This document shows, piece by piece, positions 19,789 through 27,299 of a DNA stretch of 64,000 bases. Where the stretch lies: contig NZ_CP042239.1 in the NCBI RefSeq assembly GCF_007833215.1, forward strand, positions 3,098,001 to 3,162,000, in the 5' to 3' direction. The stretch comes from Sphingomonas suaedae. GTDB taxonomy: Bacteria > Pseudomonadota > Alphaproteobacteria > Sphingomonadales > Sphingomonadaceae. Every line of letters begins with the position of its first letter. Position 1 is the first letter of the stretch. The notes below the pieces were generated by a model. That model worked only from the letters and a program-made list of their open reading frames with translations. It was not told the origin of the DNA and did no database searches. Both the position numbers and the translations under genes were made by a program.

Positions 19789-20463
19789 TCAGGGGTCAAT
19801 CGCCAGGCGGTGCGCGGCGGCGATCAGGGCGGCGTCATTCGGCTCGGCAGCAATCGCGATACGCGCCCATCCCCGCCCTGCGGCGTCCGCAGCCCGCGCG
19901 CTGATCGCCGCGATCCGTACCGATGCGCGGGGGATCCCGTGCCGGTCGAGTTCTGCGCCGAGCTGTCGCCCGGCGCGTGCGGAATGGACCAGCGCCACGC
20001 TGCCGGCGATCCGGCTGGCTTCCTCGTGGGTGCGTGGCGCAGGCTCGCTTGCATAAACGGGGATTACCGTACGAATTGCCGGGTGGCTGGGGGCGGCGCG
20101 GTCGCGTCCGGCAAGCCACAGCAGTTTCTGGCTGCCGGGCTGGCGGGCGAGCAGCGCGGCAAGATCGCGGGTGCCGGTCTCGATCACCGTCAATCCGGCG
20201 AGCTGTGCGGCGTGCGCGGTTTCCGGGCCGACCGCGATAACCGGCAGCGTCGCCAGCGCTGCCAGGCCTGGCCCGGCATGGCGCGGGGCGTTGGCGCTGC
20301 TCAACAGCAACGCATCGAACCCGCGCGGATCGGGTGGCGCCCAATCGAGCGGCGCGACGACGAACAGCGGGACGGCGATCGGATCGAGGCCCGCCGCACG
20401 CACCCGCTCCGCCGTTGCCGCATTGCCCGGCTGCGGGCGCAGGATGGCGATCGGCCGGGTCAA
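19789..20463 (-). CDS. hemD: Uroporphyrinogen-III synthase
   Basis: 224 residues. It closes and inverts ring D of hydroxymethylbilane to give uroporphyrinogen III, the branch point to haem, sirohaem and B12. The family is poorly conserved. Visible here are the opening PIAILRPQPGNAATAERVRAAG, the DALLLSSANAPRHA strand-loop and VIAVGPETAHAAQLAGL. The assignment rests mainly on the 4-base overlap with hemC (ATGA at 20460-20463), which places it as the classic hemCD pair. Length is slightly below the usual 240-260. Confidence 0.88.
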   Translation of the reverse strand: MTRPIAILRPQPGNAATAERVRAAGLDPIAVPLFVVAPLDWAPPDPRGFDALLLSSANAPRHAGPGLAALATLPVIAVGPETAHAAQLAGLTVIETGTRDLAALLARQPGSQKLLWLAGRDRAAPSHPAIRTVIPVYASEPAPRTHEEASRIAGSVALVHSARAGRQLGAELDRHGIPRASVRIAAISARAADAAGRGWARIAIAAEPNDAALIAAAHRLAIDP

Positions 20464-21371
20464 TGGCCGAACAGGCCGCGTAACCGGGGCGATGCACGTG
20501 CGAGCAGGTCCTGCGCGATCTCTGCGGCTTCCTCCGGGCTGCCGGTCAGCCCGGTGCGATCGGCCCGGACATGCTCGGCGCCGTCCTCGCTCAGGATTTC
20601 GGCGCGCAGCCGCATCCCTTCAGGCTCCAGCGTCGCGAGCGCGCCGACCGGCGAATGACAATCGGCCGCGAGCGCGGCCAGGACGCCGCGTTCGGCCCAG
20701 ACGCACGCCTCGGTCGCGGGGTGACCGATCGCGGCGAGGTGCATCCGGGTGGCGACATCGTCCGCGCGCACCTCGACCCCGATGGCGCCTTGCGAGGGCG
20801 CGGGCAGCATCAGGTCGACCGGGATGGCGATGCCGACATCCGGTTCGCCCAGCCGGTCGAGTCCGGCGGCGGCGAGCAGGGTCGCATCCGCCTCTCCCGC
20901 AGCGACCTTGGCCCGGCGCGTCGCGACATTGCCGCGCAGCAGGACGATGGACAGGTCGGGACGGATGCGGCGCAGTTGCGCGGCGCGGCGCGGCGAACTG
21001 GTGCCGATCCGCGCGCCATGCGGGAGCGCGTCGATCGAGTCTGCGCCGATTAACCGGTCGCGCACATCGGCGCGGGGCAGCATCGCGGCGACGGCGATTG
21101 TCTCCGGCCGGACGGTCTCGACATCCTTCATCGAATGGACCGCCATATCGATCTCGCCGCCGAGCAGGGCGCGATCGAGTTCCTTGGTCCACAGCGCCTT
21201 GCCGCCGATTTCGGCCAGCGCGCGGTCCTGAACCCGGTCGCCGGTGGTGCGGATCTCGACGATCTCGACGGCATCCGGCCCCCAGCCATGCGCGGCAAGC
21301 AGCGCATGACGGACGGACTGGGCCTGAACGCGCGCGAGCGGCGAACCGCGGGTACCGAGACGAAGCTTCAT
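20460..21371 (-). CDS. hemC: Hydroxymethylbilane synthase (porphobilinogen deaminase)
   Basis: 303 residues, normal length. It joins four porphobilinogen units into hydroxymethylbilane. It has the start RLGTRGSPLARVQAQ, the substrate-binding VHSMKDVET, the arginine-rich IGTSSPRRAAQLRRIRPD, the GNVATRR motif, and the cysteine that carries the dipyrromethane cofactor in ADCHSPVG. Most relatives have GGC at that place, so the AD pair is a mild variant. It begins the hemC-hemD-mitofilin-like operon. The thiolase gene lies upstream on the same strand across a 40-base gap. Confidence 0.96.
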   Translation of the reverse strand: MKLRLGTRGSPLARVQAQSVRHALLAAHGWGPDAVEIVEIRTTGDRVQDRALAEIGGKALWTKELDRALLGGEIDMAVHSMKDVETVRPETIAVAAMLPRADVRDRLIGADSIDALPHGARIGTSSPRRAAQLRRIRPDLSIVLLRGNVATRRAKVAAGEADATLLAAAGLDRLGEPDVGIAIPVDLMLPAPSQGAIGVEVRADDVATRMHLAAIGHPATEACVWAERGVLAALAADCHSPVGALATLEPEGMRLRAEILSEDGAEHVRADRTGLTGSPEEAAEIAQDLLARASPRLRGLFGH

Positions 21372-21411
21372 GCGCCGCGTCTAGCGAAGCGGCTCCGCGA
21401 TGTCGAAGGGG

Positions 21412-22614
21412 TCAGACGATCTCGAACAGTCCCGCCGCGCCCATGCCGCCTGCGGTGCACATCGATACCACCACCCAGCGGGCGCCACGCTTGCGTCCTT
21501 CGATCAGCGCATGACCGACCAGCCGCGCGCCGGTCATGCCGAAGGGGTGGCCGATCGCGATCGCGCCGCCATTGACGTTGTACCGTTCGGGATCGATGCC
21601 GAGATGGTCGCGGCAATAAAGACACTGGCTGGCGAACGCTTCGTTGAGCTCCCACAGGCCGATATCGGCGACCGACAGCCCGGCGCGGTCGAGCAATTTG
21701 GGGATCGCGAAGATGGGACCGATTCCCATCTCTTCTGGCGCGCAGCCCGCCGCCTGAAAGCCGCGATAGATGCCGAGGATTTCCTTGCCCTCGGCGTCGG
21801 CGGTGGCGCGGTCCATCACGACTTGCGCGGCGGCACCGTCGGACAGCTGACTGGCATTGCCGGCGGTGATGTGTCGCCCTTCTGTGACGACCTGGCCGTC
21901 CTTCCACACCGTCTTTAGACCGCGCAGCGCCTCAATGGTGGTGCCGAGGCGGATCCCTTCATCCTGGGTGACGGTGACGGTCTCGCTGCCGGTGCGGTTG
22001 CCTTCCTTGTCGAACAGCGCCTTTTCGACGGTGATCGGCACGATCTCCTCGGCAAAGGCGCCATTTGCCAGTCCCGCTTCGGCGCGCTGCTGGCTCTGTG
22101 CGGCATAGGCGTCCTGCGCTTCGCGGCTGATGCCATAGCGGTCGGCGACGATCTCGGCGGTCTCGATCATCGGCATGTACGCGTGCGGTTCGTTTGCCAA
22201 AACCGATTTGTTGGCGAAGCGCGGCGCGTCCTTGGTCACCGTCAGGCTGATCGATTCCATGCCGCCCGAGAGTGCGACATCGATGTCGCCCGCGATGATC
22301 GAGCGGGCGGCGAGCGCCAGCGCGGTCAGGCCCGATCCGCATTTCCGGTCGAGCGTGAAGGCGGGAACGCTTTGCGGCAAGCCGGCGGCGAACAGCGCCA
22401 TGCGCCCGGCATTTCCGCCCTGCGTTCCCCATTGATTGCCGACGCCCCAGAAGATGTCGTCGATGCGCGCGGGATCGATCCCGGCCCGTTCGACCGCAGC
22501 GTTCATCACATGGCCCGCCAAAACCGGCGCCTCCGTCGCGTTGAATGCCCCGCGATACGCCTTGCCGATGCCCGTCCGGGCGGTGGAGACAATCGCGGCT
22601 TCGCGCATGGGCAT
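21412..22614 (-). CDS. Acetyl-CoA C-acyltransferase (thiolase)
   Basis: 400 residues of the thiolase family, cleaving or forming beta-ketoacyl-CoA. The nucleophilic Cys92 sits in [14 protein letters not shown], the catalytic His is in [16 protein letters not shown], the second Cys is in [12 protein letters not shown], and NEAFASQ is intact, so the enzyme should be active. Whether it is degradative (FadA-type) or biosynthetic cannot be decided from sequence. The adjacent enoyl-CoA hydratase gene on the same strand, 61 bases upstream, points to acyl-CoA breakdown. Confidence 0.92.
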   Translation of the reverse strand: MPMREAAIVSTARTGIGKAYRGAFNATEAPVLAGHVMNAAVERAGIDPARIDDIFWGVGNQWGTQGGNAGRMALFAAGLPQSVPAFTLDRKCGSGLTALALAARSIIAGDIDVALSGGMESISLTVTKDAPRFANKSVLANEPHAYMPMIETAEIVADRYGISREAQDAYAAQSQQRAEAGLANGAFAEEIVPITVEKALFDKEGNRTGSETVTVTQDEGIRLGTTIEALRGLKTVWKDGQVVTEGRHITAGNASQLSDGAAAQVVMDRATADAEGKEILGIYRGFQAAGCAPEEMGIGPIFAIPKLLDRAGLSVADIGLWELNEAFASQCLYCRDHLGIDPERYNVNGGAIAIGHPFGMTGARLVGHALIEGRKRGARWVVVSMCTAGGMGAAGLFEIV

Positions 22615-22675
22615 CCTCTCATTCGTATATCGGGTATGGCCGTTGCTTAACGTGCGCTATTGAAGATTGGAAGAT

Positions 22676-23461
22676 TCAGTCGGTAAAATTCGGCGCGCGT
22701 TTTTGCATGTTCGCCATCACCGCCTCCATCTGGTTGGGTGAGCGCAGCAGTTTCGCCTGTTCGGCGCTCTCGGCCGCCAGAATCGCGCCCGCATTGGCAT
22801 CGGCGGCGAGATTGGCCAGCCGTTTGGCGGCGCGGATCGCGTGCGGATTGCGGCCCGCAATCGCGCGCGCCAGAGCCATCGCTTCGGCGTGGGGATCCTC
22901 GGCGACCCGGGTGACGAAGCCGAGCGCCAGCGCTTCCTCCGCTGCAAATTCGCGCGCGGTATAGCTCAGTTCGCGCAGTACATCGTCGCGTACCGTCGTG
23001 CGCCATAGTGCATAGCCCGCCATGTCGGGGACGATCCCCCATTTCATCTCCATGATCGAACAGCGCGTGCCGGGCGCCATGATGCGGATGTCGGTGCCCG
23101 AAAGGATCTGAAACCCGCCGCCAAAGGCGATGCCGTGCACTGCGGCGATGACGGGGACGGGCAGCGTGCGCCAGCCCCAGGCGACCTGCTGGAACAGGTT
23201 CGCCTCGCCATGGCTGCGGGCATGGATATCGAGGCCGGTGCCGCCGCCTGCCATGCTCGCCATGTCGAGACCGGCGCAAAAGGCCCGACCCTCGCCCGAC
23301 AGCACGACCGCGCGCACCCCCGCCATCCCGGCAAGCCGGTCGATCGCATCGGCGATCCCGGCGAACATCGCCGGGTCCAGCGCATTCATCTTGTCGGGTC
23401 GGGCCAGCCGGACATCGGCGATGCCGTCGGCGAAATCGATGGTTACGCGCTGTTCGCTCAT
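22676..23461 (-). CDS. Crotonase / enoyl-CoA hydratase family protein
   Basis: 261 residues of the crotonase fold. The oxyanion-hole strand AFCAGLDMASM and the second site GIAFGGGFQILSGTDIRIMAPG are clear. At the acidic positions that would serve hydration, the segment reads MKWGIVPDMAG, so hydratase activity is plausible but an isomerase or other crotonase reaction is possible. ATG 23461 is well supported by AGGAGA 8 bases upstream. It is followed by the thiolase gene on the same strand. Repeat copy 3 lies just upstream of its start. Confidence 0.88.
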   Translation of the reverse strand: MSEQRVTIDFADGIADVRLARPDKMNALDPAMFAGIADAIDRLAGMAGVRAVVLSGEGRAFCAGLDMASMAGGGTGLDIHARSHGEANLFQQVAWGWRTLPVPVIAAVHGIAFGGGFQILSGTDIRIMAPGTRCSIMEMKWGIVPDMAGYALWRTTVRDDVLRELSYTAREFAAEEALALGFVTRVAEDPHAEAMALARAIAGRNPHAIRAAKRLANLAADANAGAILAAESAEQAKLLRSPNQMEAVMANMQKRAPNFTD

Positions 23462-23484
23462 GATCGTCCTCTCCTTTTGTCTAG

Positions 23485-23568
23485 GCGGTGCCAGCCCGCT
23501 CCCCCACCCGGCCACCCATAGAATACACTGTCGTTGGGTGGCCGGGTGGGGGAGCGGGCTGGCACCGC
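23485..23568 (+). repeat. 84-bp palindromic repeat, copy 3
   Basis: Perfect 34-bp arms at 23485-23518 and 23535-23568 around TAGAATACACTGTCGT, between two minus-strand genes (enoyl-CoA hydratase start and regulator end). Plus orientation by its loop. The outer pair is inverted to GGTGCC/GGCACC relative to copies 1, 2 and 5. Confidence 0.92.
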
Positions 23569-23589
23569 GCCGACGAATTTATACTCACG

Positions 23590-24189
23590 CTAACCGGCAT
23601 CGAGGCAGTAGCCGAGTCCCTTGTGGCTGCGGATCATCGCCGTGCCAAAGGGGCGGTCGAGCTTGGCGCGCAGCGTAGAGACATGGACCGCGACGACATT
23701 GGTTCCCGGGTCGAAGCGCAAGCGCCACACGCCCTTCAGCAGTTCGTCCCGCGTGACGAAACGACCGCGCCGCTCGGCAAGGTAGCGCAACAGCGCATAT
23801 TCGCGTGGCACCAGCGGGATCGGCGTGTCGCCCCGCGTGGCGCTGCGGCCGATCGGATCGATCGTCAGATCGCCGATCCGCAGCGTCTGCGGCACATGGG
23901 TCCGCACACGCGCATCGACCCGCGCGGCAAGCTCGTCGGGATCGACCGGATCGGCGACGGCATCGGCGGCGCCTGCGTCGAGCGCTGCAGACAGTTCGTG
24001 CCGGGAATGGGCGACGGCGATCTGCGGCACCGGACCAGGATCGATCGCGAGTCCGCTGCGCCAGCGGCGGAGGATCGCGGCGACATGGGGCGGAAAGGTC
24101 GGCGGGCCGATCTCCAGTAGGTAGCCACGCGCCCGAACCGCACAGTCAAGCTGCGGTATATCGATTTCGGAGAGAATCACCGGCGCCAC
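23590..24189 (-). CDS. Winged-helix (OmpR-type) regulator with degenerate receiver
   Basis: 199 residues. The C-terminal half is an OmpR/PhoB-type DNA-binding domain (LRIGDLTIDPIGRSATRGDTPIPLVPREYALLRYLAERRGRFVTRDELL in type, recognition helix around NVVAVHVSTLRAKLD, hairpin IRSHKGLGYCL). The N-terminal part looks like a receiver fold that has lost the acidic pocket and the phospho-aspartate, so it is unlikely to be controlled by a histidine kinase. It closes the minus-strand cluster headed by the small peptide gene at 26155, which makes it the probable regulator of that cluster. The start may be GTG 24189 or GTG 24180. Confidence 0.8.
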   Translation of the reverse strand: MAPVILSEIDIPQLDCAVRARGYLLEIGPPTFPPHVAAILRRWRSGLAIDPGPVPQIAVAHSRHELSAALDAGAADAVADPVDPDELAARVDARVRTHVPQTLRIGDLTIDPIGRSATRGDTPIPLVPREYALLRYLAERRGRFVTRDELLKGVWRLRFDPGTNVVAVHVSTLRAKLDRPFGTAMIRSHKGLGYCLDAG

Positions 24190-24258
24190 CGCCCGGTTGT
24201 CGGAGATAGCCCGCGTCTCTGTCTGCCGGAGATGACTCCGAAGTGGCGTAATCGATCG

Positions 24259-25080
24259 CTAACCGATCGCGGAGCGGGCCGGTGCCGCCTGACTGAAACC
24301 GAGTCTCGCTGAGGCGAGCGCCGCCATTGCCGTGGCACGCATCCGCGGATGCGGATGGCGACAGGCGAGATGGTCGATCAGGTCCAGCCCATTGCCCCCG
24401 CCCAGATGCGCGGCAAGCGCGACCAGTCCCTCGGAGGGGGCGGTGGTGAGTCCGGCCGCGATCGTCCCGCGCGCAATATCGAAGCGATATTGATCGATCC
24501 AGGGGCTCGCCGGGTGTTGGCCCAATATGTTGAGCGACACCGAGAAGGCGTCGGGCGGCAGCTGCGCATGGACGTCGCGGCACATGCGGTAGAGCATCAA
24601 CTGTCCCGGCTCCAGCCGCGCCCGACCGACAAAGCGCGGCGCGCGTGCCGGATCGTCGGGCGCGCGCTCATAATAGTCGCTCCAATAGCCGGGCCCCAAA
24701 TAGCCATAGGTGAGGAAGGGGAAATTATGGTCGTGCGGGAAACCGTAAAAGAACGGCGCCTCGCCGCTCGCGCGCACCACGGCATCCTGCTGCGCGGGCC
24801 AGAAATTGGCGCGCAGGACGAAGCGGCCAGCGGGCGGCCGGAGCAGAAAGACCTGCGGGCCATAGCTGTTCGCCCGGGCCTGGTTTGCGCAGCGTGCCTT
24901 GAGCTCCGCGATCGCAAGGTCGGCGAGGAATGTCGGGTTTCGCCCGAGCTGCGCGAGCAACGGGCCGAGCGCGGCAAACGCATCCTCGTCCCGCGGATCG
25001 ACCGTGCTCGAGTCGAGCGCATCGACCAGTTCGTCGAGCGTGATGGCGGGTGCAACGCCTGGATCGATCAGGCGGGGCAT
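24259..25080 (-). CDS. Unrecognised cupin-like / HEAT-like protein (273 aa)
   Basis: No named family recognised. The middle of the protein looks like a metal-binding cupin barrel: FYGFPHDHNFPFLTYGYLGPGYW has His116 and His118 in an HxH pair, with Glu138 shortly after. The second half-motif is LEPGQLMLYRMCRDVHAQL, with His171 as the likely third ligand, then VSLNIL. A short C-terminal helical segment resembles a HEAT repeat (HPHPRMRATAMAALASARLG). It overlaps the previous gene by 13 bases, so translation is coupled. Its last residues (QAAPARSAIG) are encoded by a half-copy of the palindromic repeat. An oxygenase or peptide-modifying role is only inferred. Confidence 0.6.
   Translation of the reverse strand: MPRLIDPGVAPAITLDELVDALDSSTVDPRDEDAFAALGPLLAQLGRNPTFLADLAIAELKARCANQARANSYGPQVFLLRPPAGRFVLRANFWPAQQDAVVRASGEAPFFYGFPHDHNFPFLTYGYLGPGYWSDYYERAPDDPARAPRFVGRARLEPGQLMLYRMCRDVHAQLPPDAFSVSLNILGQHPASPWIDQYRFDIARGTIAAGLTTAPSEGLVALAAHLGGGNGLDLIDHLACRHPHPRMRATAMAALASARLGFSQAAPARSAIG
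24271..24289 (-). repeat. Half-copy of the palindromic repeat inside a gene end
   Basis: GGAGCGGGCCGGTGCCGCC equals one outer arm of the palindrome family. It lies within the last codons of the cupin-like gene that stops at 24259, so the element (or what remains of it) has supplied the C-terminus. Confidence 0.6.
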
Positions 25081-26015
25081 GGCGCTGTCAGCCTCTGGTC
25101 GAGCGTGGCGAGCGTTGCGGCGGCAGCAGCGCGGACCTCGTCATTCGGGTCGGCTGCGGCCATTTCCGCCAGCCTTGGGCGCGCGGCGCGCGCATCGAGC
25201 ATCAGCCATTCGCGCATCGCCGCCCAGCGCTGGTGAAAGGCCGGGTGGCGGCTTTCGCGCTCGAACTGTGTTCCCGCATCGCTTCTGCCGCTTGCGCGCA
25301 GGAAGCTGAGCAGCATTTCCGCACGCGCCGTCCGATCCTCACCACATGACGCGCGGACAAAGGCGCCGTCGCGGGTCGCATATTCGCGCATCAACGGCGC
25401 GGCGCCCCGCTTTGCCGTAAAGGTCAGCGTGACGATATCGCTATGTGCGGCGACGATCAGATGCCCTTCGCAGGGGGATTGCACCAGAATGTCGCCATCC
25501 TCCAGCGACCGGGACGCGAGGGTGCGCGCGGGCTCCGCGGTGCGGGCGCTGAAATCGAACCCGGCGGGGGGCGCGCGCCATCGCCGTATCTCGGCCTGTC
25601 CGCCGCGCACATAGCGGGTGACCGACCACCGGCCCGCGATCACCATTGTGCCGGGCGGCTCCAGTTGCGCGAGCGCCGCAGCGCTGGTCACCGTCGCGGA
25701 AAGAGTCGCCTGCGCACAGTCGGCGATGATGATGCCGGTGCGCAACGCGTCGCGATTGACCCGCAGGCCCGGCGCGAACCAGGGGTCTTTGCGCAGCGCG
25801 TCGATCATCGGAGCGAACAATCGCTCGACCCAGGTCGAATCAGCGAGCAATGCGCGTCCGGCATCGACGATCGCTTCGGGTGTTTCGAGTCCGTCGAACC
25901 GCGCGTCGATCGCGGCACGCGTCGTGCGCGACCAGTCGGTATTGACTGCGGCCGATCGCGCGCGGGCATCAAGGATCGCGGGATAGGCGCCGGGATCGAA
26001 CGGCGCGGGGTTCAC
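25068..26015 (-). CDS. Unrecognised beta-barrel / HEAT-like protein (315 aa)
   Basis: No family recognised. An N-terminal helical part contains ARSAAVNTDWSRTTRAAIDARFDGLE. A beta-rich core of cupin type (LEPPGTMVIAGRWSVTRYVRGG and LEDGDILVQSPCEGHLIVAAHSDIV) follows, then a C-terminal helical tail with a HEAT-like unit (DPNDEVRAAAAATLATLD). The plan resembles the next gene, 24259-25080, so the two may be distant paralogues. The GTG start at 26015 overlaps the stop of the 47-residue peptide gene by 4 bases (GTGA). Frames reaching further upstream run through a repeat and are not real. Function unknown; modification or handling of the peptide is inferred from coupling. Confidence 0.6.
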   Translation of the reverse strand: MNPAPFDPGAYPAILDARARSAAVNTDWSRTTRAAIDARFDGLETPEAIVDAGRALLADSTWVERLFAPMIDALRKDPWFAPGLRVNRDALRTGIIIADCAQATLSATVTSAAALAQLEPPGTMVIAGRWSVTRYVRGGQAEIRRWRAPPAGFDFSARTAEPARTLASRSLEDGDILVQSPCEGHLIVAAHSDIVTLTFTAKRGAAPLMREYATRDGAFVRASCGEDRTARAEMLLSFLRASGRSDAGTQFERESRHPAFHQRWAAMREWLMLDARAARPRLAEMAAADPNDEVRAAAAATLATLDQRLTAPCPA

Positions 26016-26155
26016 GGCGTGTCGTACACCAGCACGACGATCGCCACCATCATCTCGAAAATCTCGTCCCCGGCGACTTCGTTCGAGCGTAACGCGCCAT
26101 GGGTGGCGACTTGCGTCCCAAGGGTGGCGATGTCGGCATGGGCGAGCGTCAGCAT
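26012..26155 (-). CDS. Small peptide gene (47 aa) heading a coupled operon
   Basis: A 47-residue peptide starting MLTLAHADIATLGTQVATHG and ending MMVAIVVLVYDTP. GGGGA lies 7 bases before the ATG, and the stop overlaps the next gene start by 4 bases (GTGA). The leader-like first half is polar and contains NEVAGDEIFE; the last 13 residues are hydrophobic, with one Tyr and a terminal DTP. Small size, first place in the operon and tight coupling to two unrecognised cupin-like genes are what a modified-peptide (RiPP) precursor would show. No known precursor family was recognised. It could instead be a small membrane-active or regulatory peptide. Confidence 0.5.
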   Translation of the reverse strand: MLTLAHADIATLGTQVATHGALRSNEVAGDEIFEMMVAIVVLVYDTP

Positions 26156-26221
26156 GGCAGGTCCCCTTTTGGTCCGGAGAGAGGCTAGGACAGCTCGGAA
26201 TGGGCGCGGAGTTAATTCGCC

Positions 26222-26236
26222 CTAACGATCGCGCCC
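26222..26236 (+). repeat. 15-bp direct repeat, left copy
   Basis: CTAACGATCGCGCCC, identical to 26392-26406. The pair encloses a hairpin at 26251-26274 and palindromic repeat copy 4, like a duplication around an insertion. Confidence 0.5.
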
Positions 26237-26250
26237 CAAGAGACCGTTTG

Positions 26251-26274
26251 GAAATTCGCGGAAACGCGAATTTC
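26251..26274. repeat. 24-base perfect hairpin with GAAA loop
   Basis: A perfect 10-bp stem (GAAATTCGCG with CGCGAATTTC) closed by a GAAA tetraloop. It sits between the start of the small peptide gene and palindromic repeat copy 4, so it may lie in the promoter or 5' leader region of the peptide operon. Confidence 0.6.
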
Positions 26275-26279
26275 GAGGC

Positions 26280-26357
26280 TGCGCCGGCCCACTCCCCCAC
26301 CCGGCCACCCAACGGCAGTATTCTATGGGTGGCCGGGTGGGGGAGTGGGCCGGCGCA
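26280..26357 (-). repeat. 78-bp palindromic repeat, copy 4 (inverted)
   Basis: Perfect 32-bp arms at 26280-26311 and 26326-26357. Its loop is the reverse complement of the others (read on the minus strand: TAGAATACTGCCGT), so it has the opposite orientation. An A/T change in the arm (CACTCCCCC) is compensated on the other side, which keeps perfect pairing. Confidence 0.92.
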
Positions 26358-26391
26358 GCGAAATGCGCCGCGGCGCACTTCCAAACAAACT

Positions 26392-26406
26392 CTAACGATC
26401 GCGCCC
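26392..26406 (+). repeat. 15-bp direct repeat, right copy
   Basis: Identical to 26222-26236. See that entry for context. Confidence 0.5.
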
Positions 26407-26464
26407 TGTCGATCGCACTGTACCCGGGTTGCGGCGCCGGCGGCGTGCGGCTACCGCGACGACG

Positions 26465-26902
26465 ATGCCAGCGCCCCCGATGCCCTTCGATCCCGAAACA
26501 TTCTTCGCCCGGCGAATGGGCGGACATGGCGGCGCGCTGGGGATCGGCTATCGCGCCCATGGACCCGACTGGTGCGAACTGAACCTGCCGTTCGATCCGA
26601 AGCTCATCGGCGATGTCGAGCGCGGCGTGCTGGCATCCGGCCCGATCATCACCCTGCTCGACATGGCGACCAGTGTCGCGGTGTGGATGAAGCGCGGCGG
26701 GTTCCTGCCGCACGCGACGCTTGATCTCAGGGTCGATTATCTGCGCCCGGCGGCGGCGGGGCGCGAGGTGATCGGGCGCGGCGAATGCTATCGCATCACC
26801 CGCTCGGTCGGCTTTGTGCGCGGCACCGCGCATGATGGCGACGCGGACGATCCGGTCGCGCATGTCGCGGGAACCTTCATGTTCATGGATGCCGCGGCAT
26901 GA
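26465..26902 (+). CDS. PaaI-family thioesterase (hotdog fold)
   Basis: 145 residues of the hotdog fold, probably hydrolysing an acyl- or aryl-CoA thioester. The segment ASGPIITLLDMATSVAVWM is the central helix with its catalytic-region Asp, followed by the strand HATLDLRVDYLRPAAAGREVIG, as usual in PaaI/YdiI-type enzymes. Start at ATG 26465; ATG 26480 is an alternative. Its stop overlaps the next hotdog gene by 4 bases (ATGA), so the pair may act together, possibly as a heteromer. Substrate unknown. Confidence 0.85.
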   Translation: MPAPPMPFDPETFFARRMGGHGGALGIGYRAHGPDWCELNLPFDPKLIGDVERGVLASGPIITLLDMATSVAVWMKRGGFLPHATLDLRVDYLRPAAAGREVIGRGECYRITRSVGFVRGTAHDGDADDPVAHVAGTFMFMDAAA

Positions 26903-27297
26903 GCGTGGCGCTCCCGCCTTATGCGCAGATCCTGGGTCTCGTCTTGGAACCGGAGGCACCGGAAGGCGGTGACGCTCCGGTGCTTGCGATGCCCTTTGGC
27001 GGCGATGTGCTCGGGCGTCCGGGGTTCGTCCATGGCGGTGCGCTGTCGGGTCTGCTCGAGATGGCTGCGATCACCGCACTCAAACACGCGCTTGAACAGG
27101 AAGCGCGGGGGGATGCACGGATCAAGCCGGTCAACGTCACGGTCGATTTCATGCGCGGCGGGCGCGAAAAAACGACGCGCGCGCAGGGCAAGGTCAGCCG
27201 GCTGGGCAACCGCGTCGCCAATGTGGAGGCGTTTGCCTGGCAGGACGATCCGGACCGCCCGGTGGCGGCGGCCCGGATGAATTTCCTGATCGGGTAG
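26899..27297 (+). CDS. PaaI-family thioesterase (hotdog fold), second gene
   Basis: 132 residues with the hotdog signature GFVHGGALSGLLEMAAITAL (HGG motif plus a Glu at the active-site helix) and the strand VNVTVDFMRGGREKTTRAQGKVSRLGNRVANVEA. It retains the HGG loop better than its upstream neighbour, which has ASGPIIT at that place, so this one may carry the more typical active site. The two are translationally coupled. The gene converges on the dehydrogenase gene with a gap of only two bases. Confidence 0.87.
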   Translation: MSVALPPYAQILGLVLEPEAPEGGDAPVLAMPFGGDVLGRPGFVHGGALSGLLEMAAITALKHALEQEARGDARIKPVNVTVDFMRGGREKTTRAQGKVSRLGNRVANVEAFAWQDDPDRPVAAARMNFLIG

Positions 27298-27299
27298 GA

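Noticed and set aside
25068..26384. A 438-residue version of the 315-aa cupin-like protein
   Set aside because: The first 120 codons pass through palindromic repeat copy 4 and the small peptide gene in another frame. The GTG at 26015 with a 4-base overlap is better.
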